This document shows, piece after piece, positions 1 through 8,900 of a stretch of 18,931 nt of DNA. The stretch's first letter is position 1. Every line of letters starts with the position of its first letter. This DNA comes from SKVR01 sp964589855. Lineage in GTDB: Bacteria > Bacteroidota > Bacteroidia > Bacteroidales > UBA7960. The DNA is taken from positions 1 through 18,931 of the forward strand of contig CAZPVB010000064.1 of assembly GCA_964589855.1 (NCBI GenBank), in the 5' to 3' direction. The position numbers were made by a program, and so were the translations under genes. The notes beneath the pieces were generated by a model. That model made no database searches. It worked only from the letters and a program-made list of their open reading frames with translations, and had not been told where the DNA came from.

Positions 1-64
1 TGAGTTTGGTTTTCAGAATAAAATTCCACTTTGGTTGTTTGGTTTTTTGTATTAGTTGGATCAA

Positions 65-84
65 CCCTTCGACTCCGCTCAGGG
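65..84. repeat. Short REP-like element CCCTTCGACTCCGCTCAGGG
   Basis: The 20-base word begins CCCT and ends AGGG, so its ends can pair, with an imperfect middle. From memory, this word and close variants recur in intergenic DNA of many bacterial genomes, so I read it as a dispersed short repeat. It lies downstream of the GH30 gene in a gene-free stretch (1-211). Confidence 0.4.
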
Positions 85-189
85 CGCAACAATACTTAAA
101 CACTTTGACCGATTACAAACCCTCAAAGCGGTTGAATAAGATTTTCCTCTGCCAATTCTGCGTATACTCAGCGATCTGATCGGTTAAAT

Positions 190-210
190 CCCCTTAACCC
201 CCTCAACCCC
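190..210. repeat. C-rich degenerate 8-9-mer repeat at the 3' end of the GH30 gene
   Basis: Three C-runs (190-193, 198-202, 207-210) are separated by TTAA and TCAA, so the unit CCCCTTAA/CCCCCTCAA is repeated. On the transcribed (minus) strand this gives three runs of at least four G within about 25 nt of the GH30 stop codon. It could fold or slow polymerase, but a fourth full G-run is missing. I see no classical terminator here. Confidence 0.4.
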
Positions 211-211
211 T

Positions 212-1651
212 TCAATCCACTATCTCAATCGTATATACCTTGCCCTGTTCAGCAGTAAAACTAACTGTTTTTCCATCCACACTGAAGGTTCGTTCCATTT
301 GATCTGCTGTATCATTTGCGGTGATGATGATGATGGATCCATCCGGGTTTTCGAAGGCGATATCGTTGTACTGTCCACCTTCCAGTTCAATACGGTGGGC
401 ACCCGGATCCGCAAAATGGCTGAAATGCTTCATAATGTAAAACTCGGGATTGTAAACCACCTCTTTGGTGAATTTGTTGATGCTCACCATTGAGTTCTGC
501 CTCCACACCCAGTTGCTCAGTCCCAGCTCATCCAGTATCAGGTTCCAGTACAAATAAGAGTTGACGCCACCTTTCAGATATTTCATGAGCAGCCCGTAGG
601 TGTGCATGGCAGTGATCCAGTCGTTGGACCCGTTGTTGCATTCCGATTCTGTCTGCATGAGTTTGTAGTTGTCATATACTTTTGAAAGGGTATCCACCAT
701 ATGCTTCCCTGCCCATTGCAGTCCGAAGCCTTTGATATTTTCTGCGATGACAGGGTTTTCCATGATCTGGTTTACAAAATCGAGGGTGTCTTTGTTGATG
801 GTGCCCAGCCATATTTCAGCCGGTTCCTCCATCTTGTTTATTTCAGGAATGAGATGGTTAGCAAGGAAATCTTCCATCACCTGTGCTTCCCACAGGCAGC
901 TGGGAAAGATCTGGTTGGCAAAGATCTCATTTTGCGGATGGATGGCGTATACAATGACTCCTTTCTTGCGGTAACTCTCAATGTATTTCACAAAATAGGT
1001 GGCATATGCCTCCAGTGTTTTTTCATCGTTTTTAATACGGTTCAGTGGTTCGATATCCTCCATGGGGGCGCCCAGTATCTGTCCCCAGTTATCGTTGATG
1101 GTCTTACCACCATAATGACCACTTTGCTTCATCCATGTGGGAGGTGTCCAGGGCGAACCCCATACCTTCAGATCAGGGTTGTACTGCATAGCCATTTTGA
1201 TGTAGGGGATGATGGTCTGCTTATCACGTTCAATGGTAAAATGCTCCATCTTATAATCATAGTGATGGTCGTTGAGGGAATAATATCCACGGGAAAAATC
1301 ATTGGAGCCGATAGACATACGGCAGATGTTAAACCGCAAACCGTTTACCGGGTCAAAGATATCTTTCATGATCTTTTCCCTGGCACCAGGCTCTATGTAA
1401 GAAAGGGCTTTCCAACCCAATTCGTTGAAGCTGGCGCCAAATCCGTCGATCTGCTGATATTTCGTCTGAGTATTCACCATAACAGCATTCTCAATATTTT
1501 TCGTTGAAGACTTATAATCCTGAACCTCCTGCCATGGATCTTCGTAACTGGTGGAAACAATTTTTATTTCGCCAGCATTTGCCTTGGAGAAGACGTTAAA
1601 AATAGTCCAGAATAAAAAGGTAAAAAAAAGAATTTGAATGGTCTTTTTCAT
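212..1651 (-). CDS. Secreted glycoside hydrolase family 30 enzyme
   Basis: 479 aa. Residues 1-26 are a Sec signal peptide ending ANA-G. The mature protein shows GH30 landmarks in order: IDGFGASF (68-75), WGSPWTPPTWMK (164-175), the acid/base in HPQNE (Glu242), and the nucleophile region MQTESEC (Glu335 is the best candidate, Glu337 the alternative). A C-terminal beta-sandwich (about 415-479) ends the chain, as in GH30. GH30 enzymes are retaining glycosidases. Members with this style of nucleophile motif and a Bacteroidetes origin include beta-1,6-glucanases and beta-glucosidases, so a beta-glucan or glucoside substrate is likely but unproven. It has no T9SS tail and no lipobox, so it is probably periplasmic or released. 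It lies 160 bp downstream of the GH74-like gene on the same strand and is probably co-transcribed with it. The start at 1651 is the only one that gives a clean signal peptide. Confidence 0.93.
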   Translation of the reverse strand: MKKTIQILFFTFLFWTIFNVFSKANAGEIKIVSTSYEDPWQEVQDYKSSTKNIENAVMVNTQTKYQQIDGFGASFNELGWKALSYIEPGAREKIMKDIFDPVNGLRFNICRMSIGSNDFSRGYYSLNDHHYDYKMEHFTIERDKQTIIPYIKMAMQYNPDLKVWGSPWTPPTWMKQSGHYGGKTINDNWGQILGAPMEDIEPLNRIKNDEKTLEAYATYFVKYIESYRKKGVIVYAIHPQNEIFANQIFPSCLWEAQVMEDFLANHLIPEINKMEEPAEIWLGTINKDTLDFVNQIMENPVIAENIKGFGLQWAGKHMVDTLSKVYDNYKLMQTESECNNGSNDWITAMHTYGLLMKYLKGGVNSYLYWNLILDELGLSNWVWRQNSMVSINKFTKEVVYNPEFYIMKHFSHFADPGAHRIELEGGQYNDIAFENPDGSIIIITANDTADQMERTFSVDGKTVSFTAEQGKVYTIEIVD

Positions 1652-1787
1652 AAAGCATTTTGTTTTTAATTTGATAAATTTGTTTTTTCAGATTCGTTAC
1701 CTGCAATCTCAACATCCTGATTTTCAACTCCAGCGATCGGATGCGTAATTGAATCATCTTTTTCCTGGCAGCACTGATTTTTTTCAT
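1596..1787 (-). CDS. Small basic heptad-repeat (coiled-coil) ORF, possibly real
   Basis: 63 codons starting 24 nt after the GH74-like stop and overlapping the GH30 start by 56 nt. Residues 12-44 have hydrophobic residues at 12, 16, 19, 23, 26, 30, 33, 37, 40 and 44, an unbroken 4-3 heptad pattern. The exposed positions are mostly Lys, Arg and Gln. The last part (about 52-63) is aromatic and hydrophobic and is the stretch that overlaps the GH30 signal-peptide codons, which could be chance. I know no family for it. It may be a small structural or regulatory peptide, or a chance ORF in A-rich intergenic DNA. Confidence 0.3.
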   Translation of the reverse strand: MKKISAARKKMIQLRIRSLELKIRMLRLQVTNLKKQIYQIKNKMLYEKDHSNSFFYLFILDYF

Positions 1788-1811
1788 GATTCAACAGTTT
1801 TTTTTAGGATA

Positions 1812-4262
1812 TTAACGATTCAGAACAATCATTTTCCGGTTTCCCACCACCTGGTTGTGCCGTAGGAAAGTGAGGAAATAGGTGCCATTCTCAAAATCTT
1901 TAACATCAATCTGTTGCAGACCCTCATTCATATCTTCAACCACTTTTACCTTCCTTCCTGAGAGATCATGAAAAGCAATCCATCCATCTCCTCTTACTCC
2001 GGGGAATTCAACAAAAACAACTTTTTCTGTTACAGGATTGGGAAATAACCGGATGTTATCCTGTTTCGGATAGATGATTTGGTCTTCCATAGATGTTTCC
2101 ACACCTGCATCACCATACATCACACCACGACCACCCACGGCAAGATATACCCGTCCGGCAATCCTCAGGTCACCGCTGATGTCGCGCACCTTGGCAACCG
2201 GCACTTTACCTTCTGATATGCTTGTCCATGAGGTGCCATAGTTGGTTGACATGTAGATGGCTTCTACTCCGTTGAGTTGCCCAGCCACATAGAGGGTGAT
2301 CTCCTCCTCGCCCGGCATGGTTTTTCCAAATCCCACACCCATCACCTGAGTAAATCCTTCCATCTCGTCCCAGTTGCTGCCATAATCCGTTGAGTGCATC
2401 AGTTCTCCTCCCAGCGTATGAAAGAAGATATGACCTTCCTTTTCCGGAACAGCTTTGAGTTTGCACCGGTAGTCTTCGGGTAATCCGCTGTAAACCTTTT
2501 CAAAAGATGCTCCCCCATCACTGCTTCGGCACAAAGAAGCGTTGTCATTCATAAGATAATAATAAAAATAGTCGCCATTAACCTTGTCTGATGTGAGTAC
2601 TATACTTTGTGCCCAGGTATGTGTGGCGCCGTTTCTTATGGAAGGAATGCCTGTTGATGCTTGCCAGGATTGACCTGCATCTGTTGTGTAATGCATTTGT
2701 ACGTTGGGCACTGATGTGCTTTCGTTGTGGGGTGCCCACACCCAGTGGTTTTCGTTGGTTGCTGAAATGGCAATGTTGCCGTTGTTAAAGTTATCGGGAA
2801 TGTTGGGGATGGGTGACCAGGTATTCCCGTTATTGGCTGTATAGCGATGGCGAACCTGGTCCACATTGTTTTGCTGGCTACCCACAACCACCGTTACCTG
2901 TGGATTGCTTACGGCGTAATCCATTCCGGTGCCAATTCCAAACTCGTTGCCGGTGCCGGCAAAGATGCTGCCATCGGGAGTTTGATCGGGTGATTCGTGG
3001 CAAAAAGCTATCTTATCCATGACCAGGCTGAAAACCGCTTTCCCTCCGGGCACCGGAGGAACCATTACCTGTCCGGTAACAAACTCTTCCAGATTTTCCA
3101 TCTCCGTTTTCCAGAGAGGGTTGGTGGCATTGATATTTTCTGTTTTATACACTGCAAAACCGTTGCATTTCCACACCACATCGGGGTTGGCGCGGTCAAA
3201 CATGATCTGTGAGGTGAAGGTCCACGGACTGTAAGTGGGGTACCATGAAGGTTCGGAGCGGTTGGAGTAGGAGATGGATGTCCAGCTTGTGCCTCCGTCG
3301 TTGCTCAGGTGAATGCCATTGTCGTTTCCGGGTTTCCACTGCATAACGATAACTTTGTCCGGATTTCCGGGATATACATCGATGCCATTGAAACCCTTTC
3401 CATTGTTGTTGGAAGGTGTGATATCGAGGAAAGTATCATCAGCATATTTGAAAACCATTCCGGTGCCATCCTCCCAGTGAGCCTGTTGGGTGGAGTAGGT
3501 GATGTAAAGATTGCCGTTAGATGCCATGGCGCTGCGTACAGGAAAGTAAACTGCCGGATCGGGTCCGCCGCTGAGCAACGACCACGTATCTCCACCGTCA
3601 TCAGAGCGAAAAACACCTTCTGTTTGTATTCCTGCATATATAGTTTGAGAACTTTGGCTTTCACTGCCCGACAGCGGGTCGATAGCGATGAAAACCACAC
3701 CACCCACGCCACCGGCAGGGAGTTGATCTGATGGTATCTGACTCCAGAATTCGCCTTTATTGGTGCTTTTCCATACACCGTCTGATTCAGATCCGTAAAA
3801 TAATACGTTTCCGCTGTTATTGGGATCTACGGTAAGCCGGTTGCCGGCCCACCGGTAGTGGCGGGTGTTGGCATCCACGGCAATTTCAGGGAAACCTTCT
3901 ATGATTGTCCAGGAGTCGCCCCGGTTTTCTGATTTCAGAAACCTTGCACCATGGGCCACGGTGTAAAGCAGGTCAGGATCACTTTTACTCATGGCAGTGG
4001 CCAATACCCCGGGAGCATTGTGTCCATCAAGCAACGGAGTCCATTGGTTTTCTGCCGGTTCCCACCGGTAGCTGCCACCCACATCGGTGCGTACAACAAT
4101 GTAATCCGGATCATCAGGGTGAATGACAATACCTGTTACAAAGCCCATCCCTTTGAAAGAGATGTTTTGCCACGTGAAATTTTGCCCTGATGAATTGAAA
4201 GAAATCACAAGGATTAGTAACAGGCAAGTAATTGCACATATTTTCAAAAAATTTGTCTTCAT
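1812..4262 (-). CDS. Secreted GH74-like Asp-box beta-propeller glycosidase with T9SS sorting domain
   Basis: 816 aa from the start at 4262. An upstream in-frame ATG at 4295 is less likely because the signal peptide (MKTNFLKIC... to SSG-Q) begins at 4262. The mature N-terminus has the GH74 signature (WQNISF, GFVTGIVIHP, RTDVGGSYRW). Asp60 in RTDVGG matches the catalytic base, and Asp416 in VMDKIAF aligns with the GH74 acid, followed by the GMDYAVSNP segment. At least eight Asp-box motifs (S-x-D-x-G-x-x-W type, e.g. SDDGGDTW, SNDGGTSW, SSDGGASF, STNYGTSW) fit a tandem seven-bladed propeller pair. Residues from about 735 to the end (LFPNPV ... GTYFLTF ... RKMIVLNR) are a type A T9SS C-terminal domain, so it should be exported across the outer membrane and anchored or released. 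Known GH74 enzymes are endo-xyloglucanases or oligoxyloglucan hydrolases. Substrate here is unproven. First gene of a probable operon with the GH30 gene. Confidence 0.9.
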   Translation of the reverse strand: MKTNFLKICAITCLLLILVISFNSSGQNFTWQNISFKGMGFVTGIVIHPDDPDYIVVRTDVGGSYRWEPAENQWTPLLDGHNAPGVLATAMSKSDPDLLYTVAHGARFLKSENRGDSWTIIEGFPEIAVDANTRHYRWAGNRLTVDPNNSGNVLFYGSESDGVWKSTNKGEFWSQIPSDQLPAGGVGGVVFIAIDPLSGSESQSSQTIYAGIQTEGVFRSDDGGDTWSLLSGGPDPAVYFPVRSAMASNGNLYITYSTQQAHWEDGTGMVFKYADDTFLDITPSNNNGKGFNGIDVYPGNPDKVIVMQWKPGNDNGIHLSNDGGTSWTSISYSNRSEPSWYPTYSPWTFTSQIMFDRANPDVVWKCNGFAVYKTENINATNPLWKTEMENLEEFVTGQVMVPPVPGGKAVFSLVMDKIAFCHESPDQTPDGSIFAGTGNEFGIGTGMDYAVSNPQVTVVVGSQQNNVDQVRHRYTANNGNTWSPIPNIPDNFNNGNIAISATNENHWVWAPHNESTSVPNVQMHYTTDAGQSWQASTGIPSIRNGATHTWAQSIVLTSDKVNGDYFYYYLMNDNASLCRSSDGGASFEKVYSGLPEDYRCKLKAVPEKEGHIFFHTLGGELMHSTDYGSNWDEMEGFTQVMGVGFGKTMPGEEEITLYVAGQLNGVEAIYMSTNYGTSWTSISEGKVPVAKVRDISGDLRIAGRVYLAVGGRGVMYGDAGVETSMEDQIIYPKQDNIRLFPNPVTEKVVFVEFPGVRGDGWIAFHDLSGRKVKVVEDMNEGLQQIDVKDFENGTYFLTFLRHNQVVGNRKMIVLNR

Positions 4263-4286
4263 AATTTTGATGATATGTTTTAAATC

Positions 4287-4298
4287 TGTTTGCAAACA
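4287..4298. promoter_or_regulatory. Candidate operator, perfect palindrome TGTTTGCAAACA
   Basis: A perfect 12-bp inverted repeat lies 25-36 nt upstream of the GH74-like start codon and touches the -7 box at 4297-4304. A repressor bound here would cover the transcription start. Sites of this size and symmetry are typical for LacI- or other HTH-dimer regulators. No regulator gene is in the window. Confidence 0.4.
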
Positions 4299-4304
4299 AA
4301 TTTA
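4297..4304 (-). promoter_or_regulatory. Bacteroidetes -7 box (TAAATTTG) for the GH74-GH30 operon
   Basis: Read on the minus strand this is an exact match to the Bacteroidetes consensus TAnnTTTG, 34 nt before the ATG at 4262. I see no good TTTG -33 element 19-21 nt upstream, so strength would depend on an activator or on the -7 box alone. Confidence 0.45.
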
Positions 4305-4516
4305 TATCACTCTCCGGGAATGAGGTTTTACTTTTATTTTAAAGAATTAAATAAAACTATGTTGGATAGGAAAATTGTACCGTTTTTTTACATTATCATT
4401 TCAATGTGGGGTGCTTCTGGGGATTCACAACTTTTTGATAAAAAAGAGAGCTATAAAAATGGTTGGGGATTTTTTTACTCACAAAATTCCTCTGGTTCGT
4501 TTTAATCGCTATGCCA

Positions 4517-5821
4517 TCATGGTAAAACATAAACAGGCCGATTGGCTGTAGCAACATAATCATTTCCATCATACACATATACAAACAGCCTGAAAGGTCC
4601 CTCTTGATCAGGGGAAGAAAAAGAAAATCTCTCTTTAAAAGGTTTGATGGAGTCAGACTGGAAAACTATTTCGGTTATCATCTCTGGTTCACCACCTGTT
4701 TTATCACGGTAATAACCTTCGGTTCTTAGCTCCCATTTCATAGTGAGTGAATCCATATCAGGATCGGAGGCCAATATTTTTGCCGTATAATTATCACCAA
4801 TCCTTAAATATACATTTGGATCCGAAAATCCTTCTATATAAAACGTATCTATTCTGGGGCACCAATTTTCAGGGAAAGTTTCCGTCCATAAATACTGTAA
4901 AGACTCAAAGGACTGGGTTTTATATTTTTCGTCATGTATCAGACTAAAAACGGTATGGGTTCTTTCTTGCTTCTGTCCCCAATAAAACACATATCCTCCT
5001 ATACATTTTTCAGGGTTATGGTCAAAAATCAGATAGTGATTATGGTAGAAAAAGTCGGCATTTTTAGTGCTACTATGCTCCAGAATGGCATCCCATTCGG
5101 TTCGCGGAAACATCCAGTAGGGTTGTCCGCCCCATTCACTTACCAAAAACGGTCCGTTAATACCCCAGACAAAACTGTCGGACTCTCTTCTTATACGTGG
5201 TGCAAATTCATAAATGGTTAGGGTAATAAAATCAAGATCGGGAGCAAATAATTTTACCTGCAAAGGTTGGAATGAAACTGTGGGAAAGGAGGCTATGGTT
5301 GTTGTGGTAGGATGATATGGATCGATGGAATGGATCATCTCAGATATCTCGTTTACTTCGCGCCATAAAGCAATATTATTTTTATTTTCAATATGCAACT
5401 CATTACCAACAATCCAAAACAGAAGTGCCGGATGTTCATGATATTTCTCTACAACTTTTTTTACCCTGTTTCGCTGTGCAGCAATAAAATCATTATCGGT
5501 ATAATCCTCGAACCGCACTTTGCCGATCTCAAGGGAGATTGAAACCGTTAAACCCAAACTATCGGCAAGATCCATGATGGAGTCATTCAATTCACTTTCA
5601 TAAATGATGATTGAATTGCCTCCTATTTCTTGCAGCCAGTCCAAACGCACTGTGCCATGTGCACCTTTTATAAAATAAGGTTCATTGTTGCGGTATAATG
5701 ACCAATTCCCGTTATGTTCACGAAATTCAACACGGGAAGTGTCTGTATAATTAAAATCCCCGGAAGGTTCCTGACAGGAAATAAGGAAAACAAGAAATAA
5801 AGCAAAAAAAAATCTGAGCAT
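4517..5821 (-). CDS. Lipoprotein glycoside hydrolase (clan-A TIM barrel plus Ig-like domain)
   Basis: 434 aa from 5821. The open frame extends to 5974, but the 5821 start puts a short signal and the lipobox L13-I14-S15-C16 at the N-terminus, so lipidation at Cys16 is expected. A beta/alpha barrel follows (about 36-320). WIVGNELHI carries the Asn-Glu acid/base of clan GH-A (Glu141), and FLVSEWGGQPYW carries the likely nucleophile (Glu229). The GGYVFYWGQ strand is typical of the last barrel strand. Residues about 325-434 form an Ig-like or cadherin-like beta domain (SDPDMDSL, FRLFVYVYDGND). Barrel and Ig-like domain match the C-terminal region of the divergent synthase in order and landmarks, so the two probably act on the same glycan. 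It is closest in style to GH2/GH5/GH72 barrels; I cannot assign a family. The codons are visibly more A/T-rich than those of the GH74-like gene. Confidence 0.82.
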   Translation of the reverse strand: MLRFFFALFLVFLISCQEPSGDFNYTDTSRVEFREHNGNWSLYRNNEPYFIKGAHGTVRLDWLQEIGGNSIIIYESELNDSIMDLADSLGLTVSISLEIGKVRFEDYTDNDFIAAQRNRVKKVVEKYHEHPALLFWIVGNELHIENKNNIALWREVNEISEMIHSIDPYHPTTTTIASFPTVSFQPLQVKLFAPDLDFITLTIYEFAPRIRRESDSFVWGINGPFLVSEWGGQPYWMFPRTEWDAILEHSSTKNADFFYHNHYLIFDHNPEKCIGGYVFYWGQKQERTHTVFSLIHDEKYKTQSFESLQYLWTETFPENWCPRIDTFYIEGFSDPNVYLRIGDNYTAKILASDPDMDSLTMKWELRTEGYYRDKTGGEPEMITEIVFQSDSIKPFKERFSFSSPDQEGPFRLFVYVYDGNDYVATANRPVYVLP

Positions 5822-5880
5822 TGCAACAAGAAACTTAAATGATACTACTTTAGGCAAGCAAAAAACCATTCTCTTAACAG

Positions 5881-5888
5881 CAAAAATA
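5881..5888 (-). promoter_or_regulatory. -7 box (TATTTTTG) for the lipoprotein hydrolase gene
   Basis: The minus strand reads TATTTTTG, an exact TAnnTTTG match, 59 nt upstream of the chosen ATG at 5821. It lies inside the longer open frame that reaches 5974, which supports the shorter start. No clear -33 element is seen. Confidence 0.4.
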
Positions 5889-5931
5889 GGATTTATTCTC
5901 TTTAAAAAATGATATCGAATAAAAATATACA

Positions 5932-5939
5932 TATTTTTG
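5932..5939 (+). promoter_or_regulatory. -7 box (TATTTTTG) for the GT2-GH fusion gene
   Basis: An exact TAnnTTTG match facing the synthase gene. It has the same eight bases as the opposing box at 5881-5888. It ends 5 nt before the ATG at 5945, so a transcript from it would be nearly leaderless for 5945 or have a short leader for the ATG at 5954. It would exclude the most upstream ATG at 5909. Confidence 0.35.
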
Positions 5940-5944
5940 CGTCG

Positions 5945-8900
5945 ATGAATTTTATGAAAAGAAAAAATCCCCACCCTACCAGGGCAGAGAATATTCAGGG
6001 GAAATTTTTAATACTCGCAGGTATTTTATCTGCCGTCTTTTTTCTGCATTGGTTGCTGGATCCCGAACATGTCGGTTACAAACCCCTATACTATCTTTTA
6101 ATTTTTTCTTTTGTTTATAAAGTGCTTCGTTTGTTCGTTGAATGGATATTATATTTTCATTTAACAGTACCGAAAAAACCCAGAACCACACGCAGTTGGA
6201 ATGTGGATATCCTGACCACTTATTGTCCTCCCGAACCCAAAGAAATGGTTGTAAAAACACTGGAGGCTATTCAAAAAATAAGATATCCCCATAAAACTTA
6301 TTTATGTGATGAAGCAAATGACGAAGAACTAAAGAGAATATGCGAAGAATTGGACATCATTCATGTTACACGCGAACAAAAAACAGATGCCAAAGCAGGA
6401 AATATAAATAATGCTTTGTATACGGTTGCAGATGGTGAAATTTGCGTAATTCTTGATCCCGATCACATCCCTGATCCGGATTTTTTAGATGAAGTATTGC
6501 CATATTTTGAAGATGAAAAAGTTGGGTTTGTGCAGGTACCTCAGGTTTATTATAATCAGTCGAAAACCATCATTGCCAAAGCTGCTGCTCAGCAAACTTA
6601 TCAGTTTTACGGGCCATGTATGATGGGATTAAACACCTATGGTGCGGTTCCTGCTATTGGTGCCAACTGTACTTTTCGCAGAAAGGCACTTGATTCTATC
6701 GGCGGTCATGCTCCTGGACTTACCGAGGATATGCATACTGCTATGCTGCTTCATGCCAAAAAATGGAAATCAGTGTATAACCCTACTGTAGTTGCCAAAG
6801 GTCTTGTGCCGTGGAACTATTCCGGTTATTGCCTGCAGCAACTTAAGTGGGCAAGAGGATCTTTTGACTTGCTCTTAAAAGTCCTTCCCAGGATTGTCGG
6901 CAAATTAAAATTCAGTCAGATATTTTATTATTTATCTGCACCAATATTTTATATTTACGGATTGTTTGCTTTCTTCGATTTTTTCATACCCATAATTGTT
7001 CTCATCACGGGCATTATTCCCATTAAAATCTCCATATTTGATTTTTTTCTTCATGCCACTCCACTTTTTATGGCAACGATCGCCCTCAGGCAGTTTAACC
7101 AAAGATGGCTTTATGAGGAGCACGAAAAAGGGGCCTTTATTTTGGGAGGTACCCTTTTGAAAGCATCCTGGTGGACAAGCGTGGTTGGATTCATCTATAC
7201 GCTTTTCAACAAGAAAGTACCTTACATACCCACACCCAAGGATTTTAGACCAGAAAATCCAAACAAATTATTACTTCCTAACCACCTTATAATTTTCATT
7301 TCTCTGCTGGCAGTTGTTTATGGCATTTCGAGGGACTTAAACCCCTTTCTTTTGTTTATGGCTTTTTTGGCGCTTGTAAACACATTGATTCTTTCTCTTG
7401 GAGTAACAATGGCGATGCAAAAATCAATCATAAGTTTTCATAAAATCTTCAGGAATACTTTTATTTCAAAGGGAAGTAACACCAGAAAATGGATTTACCA
7501 TCGCAAGCAAAAACTTTACAGTAACCTTCAGAAAACAGGTATCGTCCTCATAGCATTAACATTTTTATCCATTCTCTTTATCTATCATGTTGAAAACAAA
7601 AGACTTAATCAACTAGCTTCAAATCTCTATGCCCAAACCGCAAAGGATGAAATCTTCATTCCCAACATTCAAGGTTCTTACTTTAAGAATATGGAATCCG
7701 ATGCTCATTTTGTTTATGATACTTTTCAACTGGATGAGAACTTTCTGCAAAATGCCAAAAAGTTTTCAGATACTATTCATAAACTGGGCAAAATACCCTA
7801 CTTTATCCTAAATCTGAACCAGGAACAACTTGCAGATACATTAAACACTTATGATCCTGTTTTTAATGACTTGTTTCTTTATTTAAGAGAAAGATATTCT
7901 CCGGTATTTTTTGCATTTATTAATCATAATAATGATGACAAAACAAAAACACATATCGCAAAATGGTTTTATAATGCGAACATGCTTGCCAATCAGGTTT
8001 CATTTCCTAATATTGCTTGGGTATGGCATACTGATATTCCTTATGATGACCCATTTGTTGATCTGATCAAATTCCCTGTTTCATGGGTACAGTCAAGTAA
8101 GAGTAATATTTTTGAAAACATAGACATTTCAGCAGAGGATCCTCCATTACTTGTTTTTGATGGTAATCGTTTAATAACACTAAACCCATCAACCAAAAAG
8201 ACAAAAAGTTTTGATCTTGAAATATTTAACAATAAAAGATCAATGCCCTCACAAGCAACAACATCAAATCATTTTTCCTCTTTATATATCCAAGGTGTCG
8301 CATATAATCCAGGACATGACTGGCGGGACAGCAAGAATAGTATTCCTTTAACACTATCAAAGGTGGAGGAAGATTTATCCAAAATAAAACAGATGGGGGC
8401 AAACACAATACGAAGATATAGCCCTTCTATGTATGACCGAAACATTCTTAAAACTGCCAATATTCATGATCTTAATGTCTTATACGGATTCTGGTTTGAT
8501 CCAAAAGTAGATTATAAAAGTCAATCAAGGAGAATAAAAAGGTACGAGAAAGAAGTTTTAAGAACCGTGAAAAAATATCGGAACGATTCAGCAATAATAG
8601 GTTGGACATTAGGTAATGAAACATGGGGATTACTAAAACATCATTTTAATGAACCTTATCTTTCGATCGTAAGATATGAATATACCATGATGATTTCTGA
8701 ATTAGCCAAAAAAATCAAAGAAATTGACCCTGAAAGACCTGTATTTACAGTCGAGGAACATACCTATCATTTGTCAGCAGCAGCATATGCATTTAATAAA
8801 TTTGCTCCTGAAATTGATATTTTTGGTGTAAATTCATATTATTTCCAAAACCTTAGTCGTCTGGACTCAATTATCAACTCGGTAATGCCCAATAAGCAAT

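Noticed and set aside
701..1507. 268-codon plus-strand open frame opposite the GH30 gene
   Set aside because: It lies wholly antisense to a convincing GH30 gene; its translation has no recognisable domain and odd composition. It is a shadow of the real frame.
3305..3778. Overlapping 140-157 codon frames on both strands inside the GH74-like gene
   Set aside because: Both are in alternative frames of a complete propeller gene with intact Asp boxes, so they are chance ORFs.
4290..4505. 71-codon plus-strand ORF between the GH74-like and lipoprotein genes
   Set aside because: It starts inside the promoter palindrome of the opposite gene, has mixed hydrophobic and polar composition with no family, and no promoter. 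The 4263-4516 gap otherwise holds only the promoter and operator near 4287-4304.
5822..5974. Longer N-terminus for the lipoprotein hydrolase (start at 5974)
   Set aside because: The extra 51 residues are basic and unconnected to the signal peptide, would bury the lipobox, and overlap the divergent promoter region and the start of the synthase gene.
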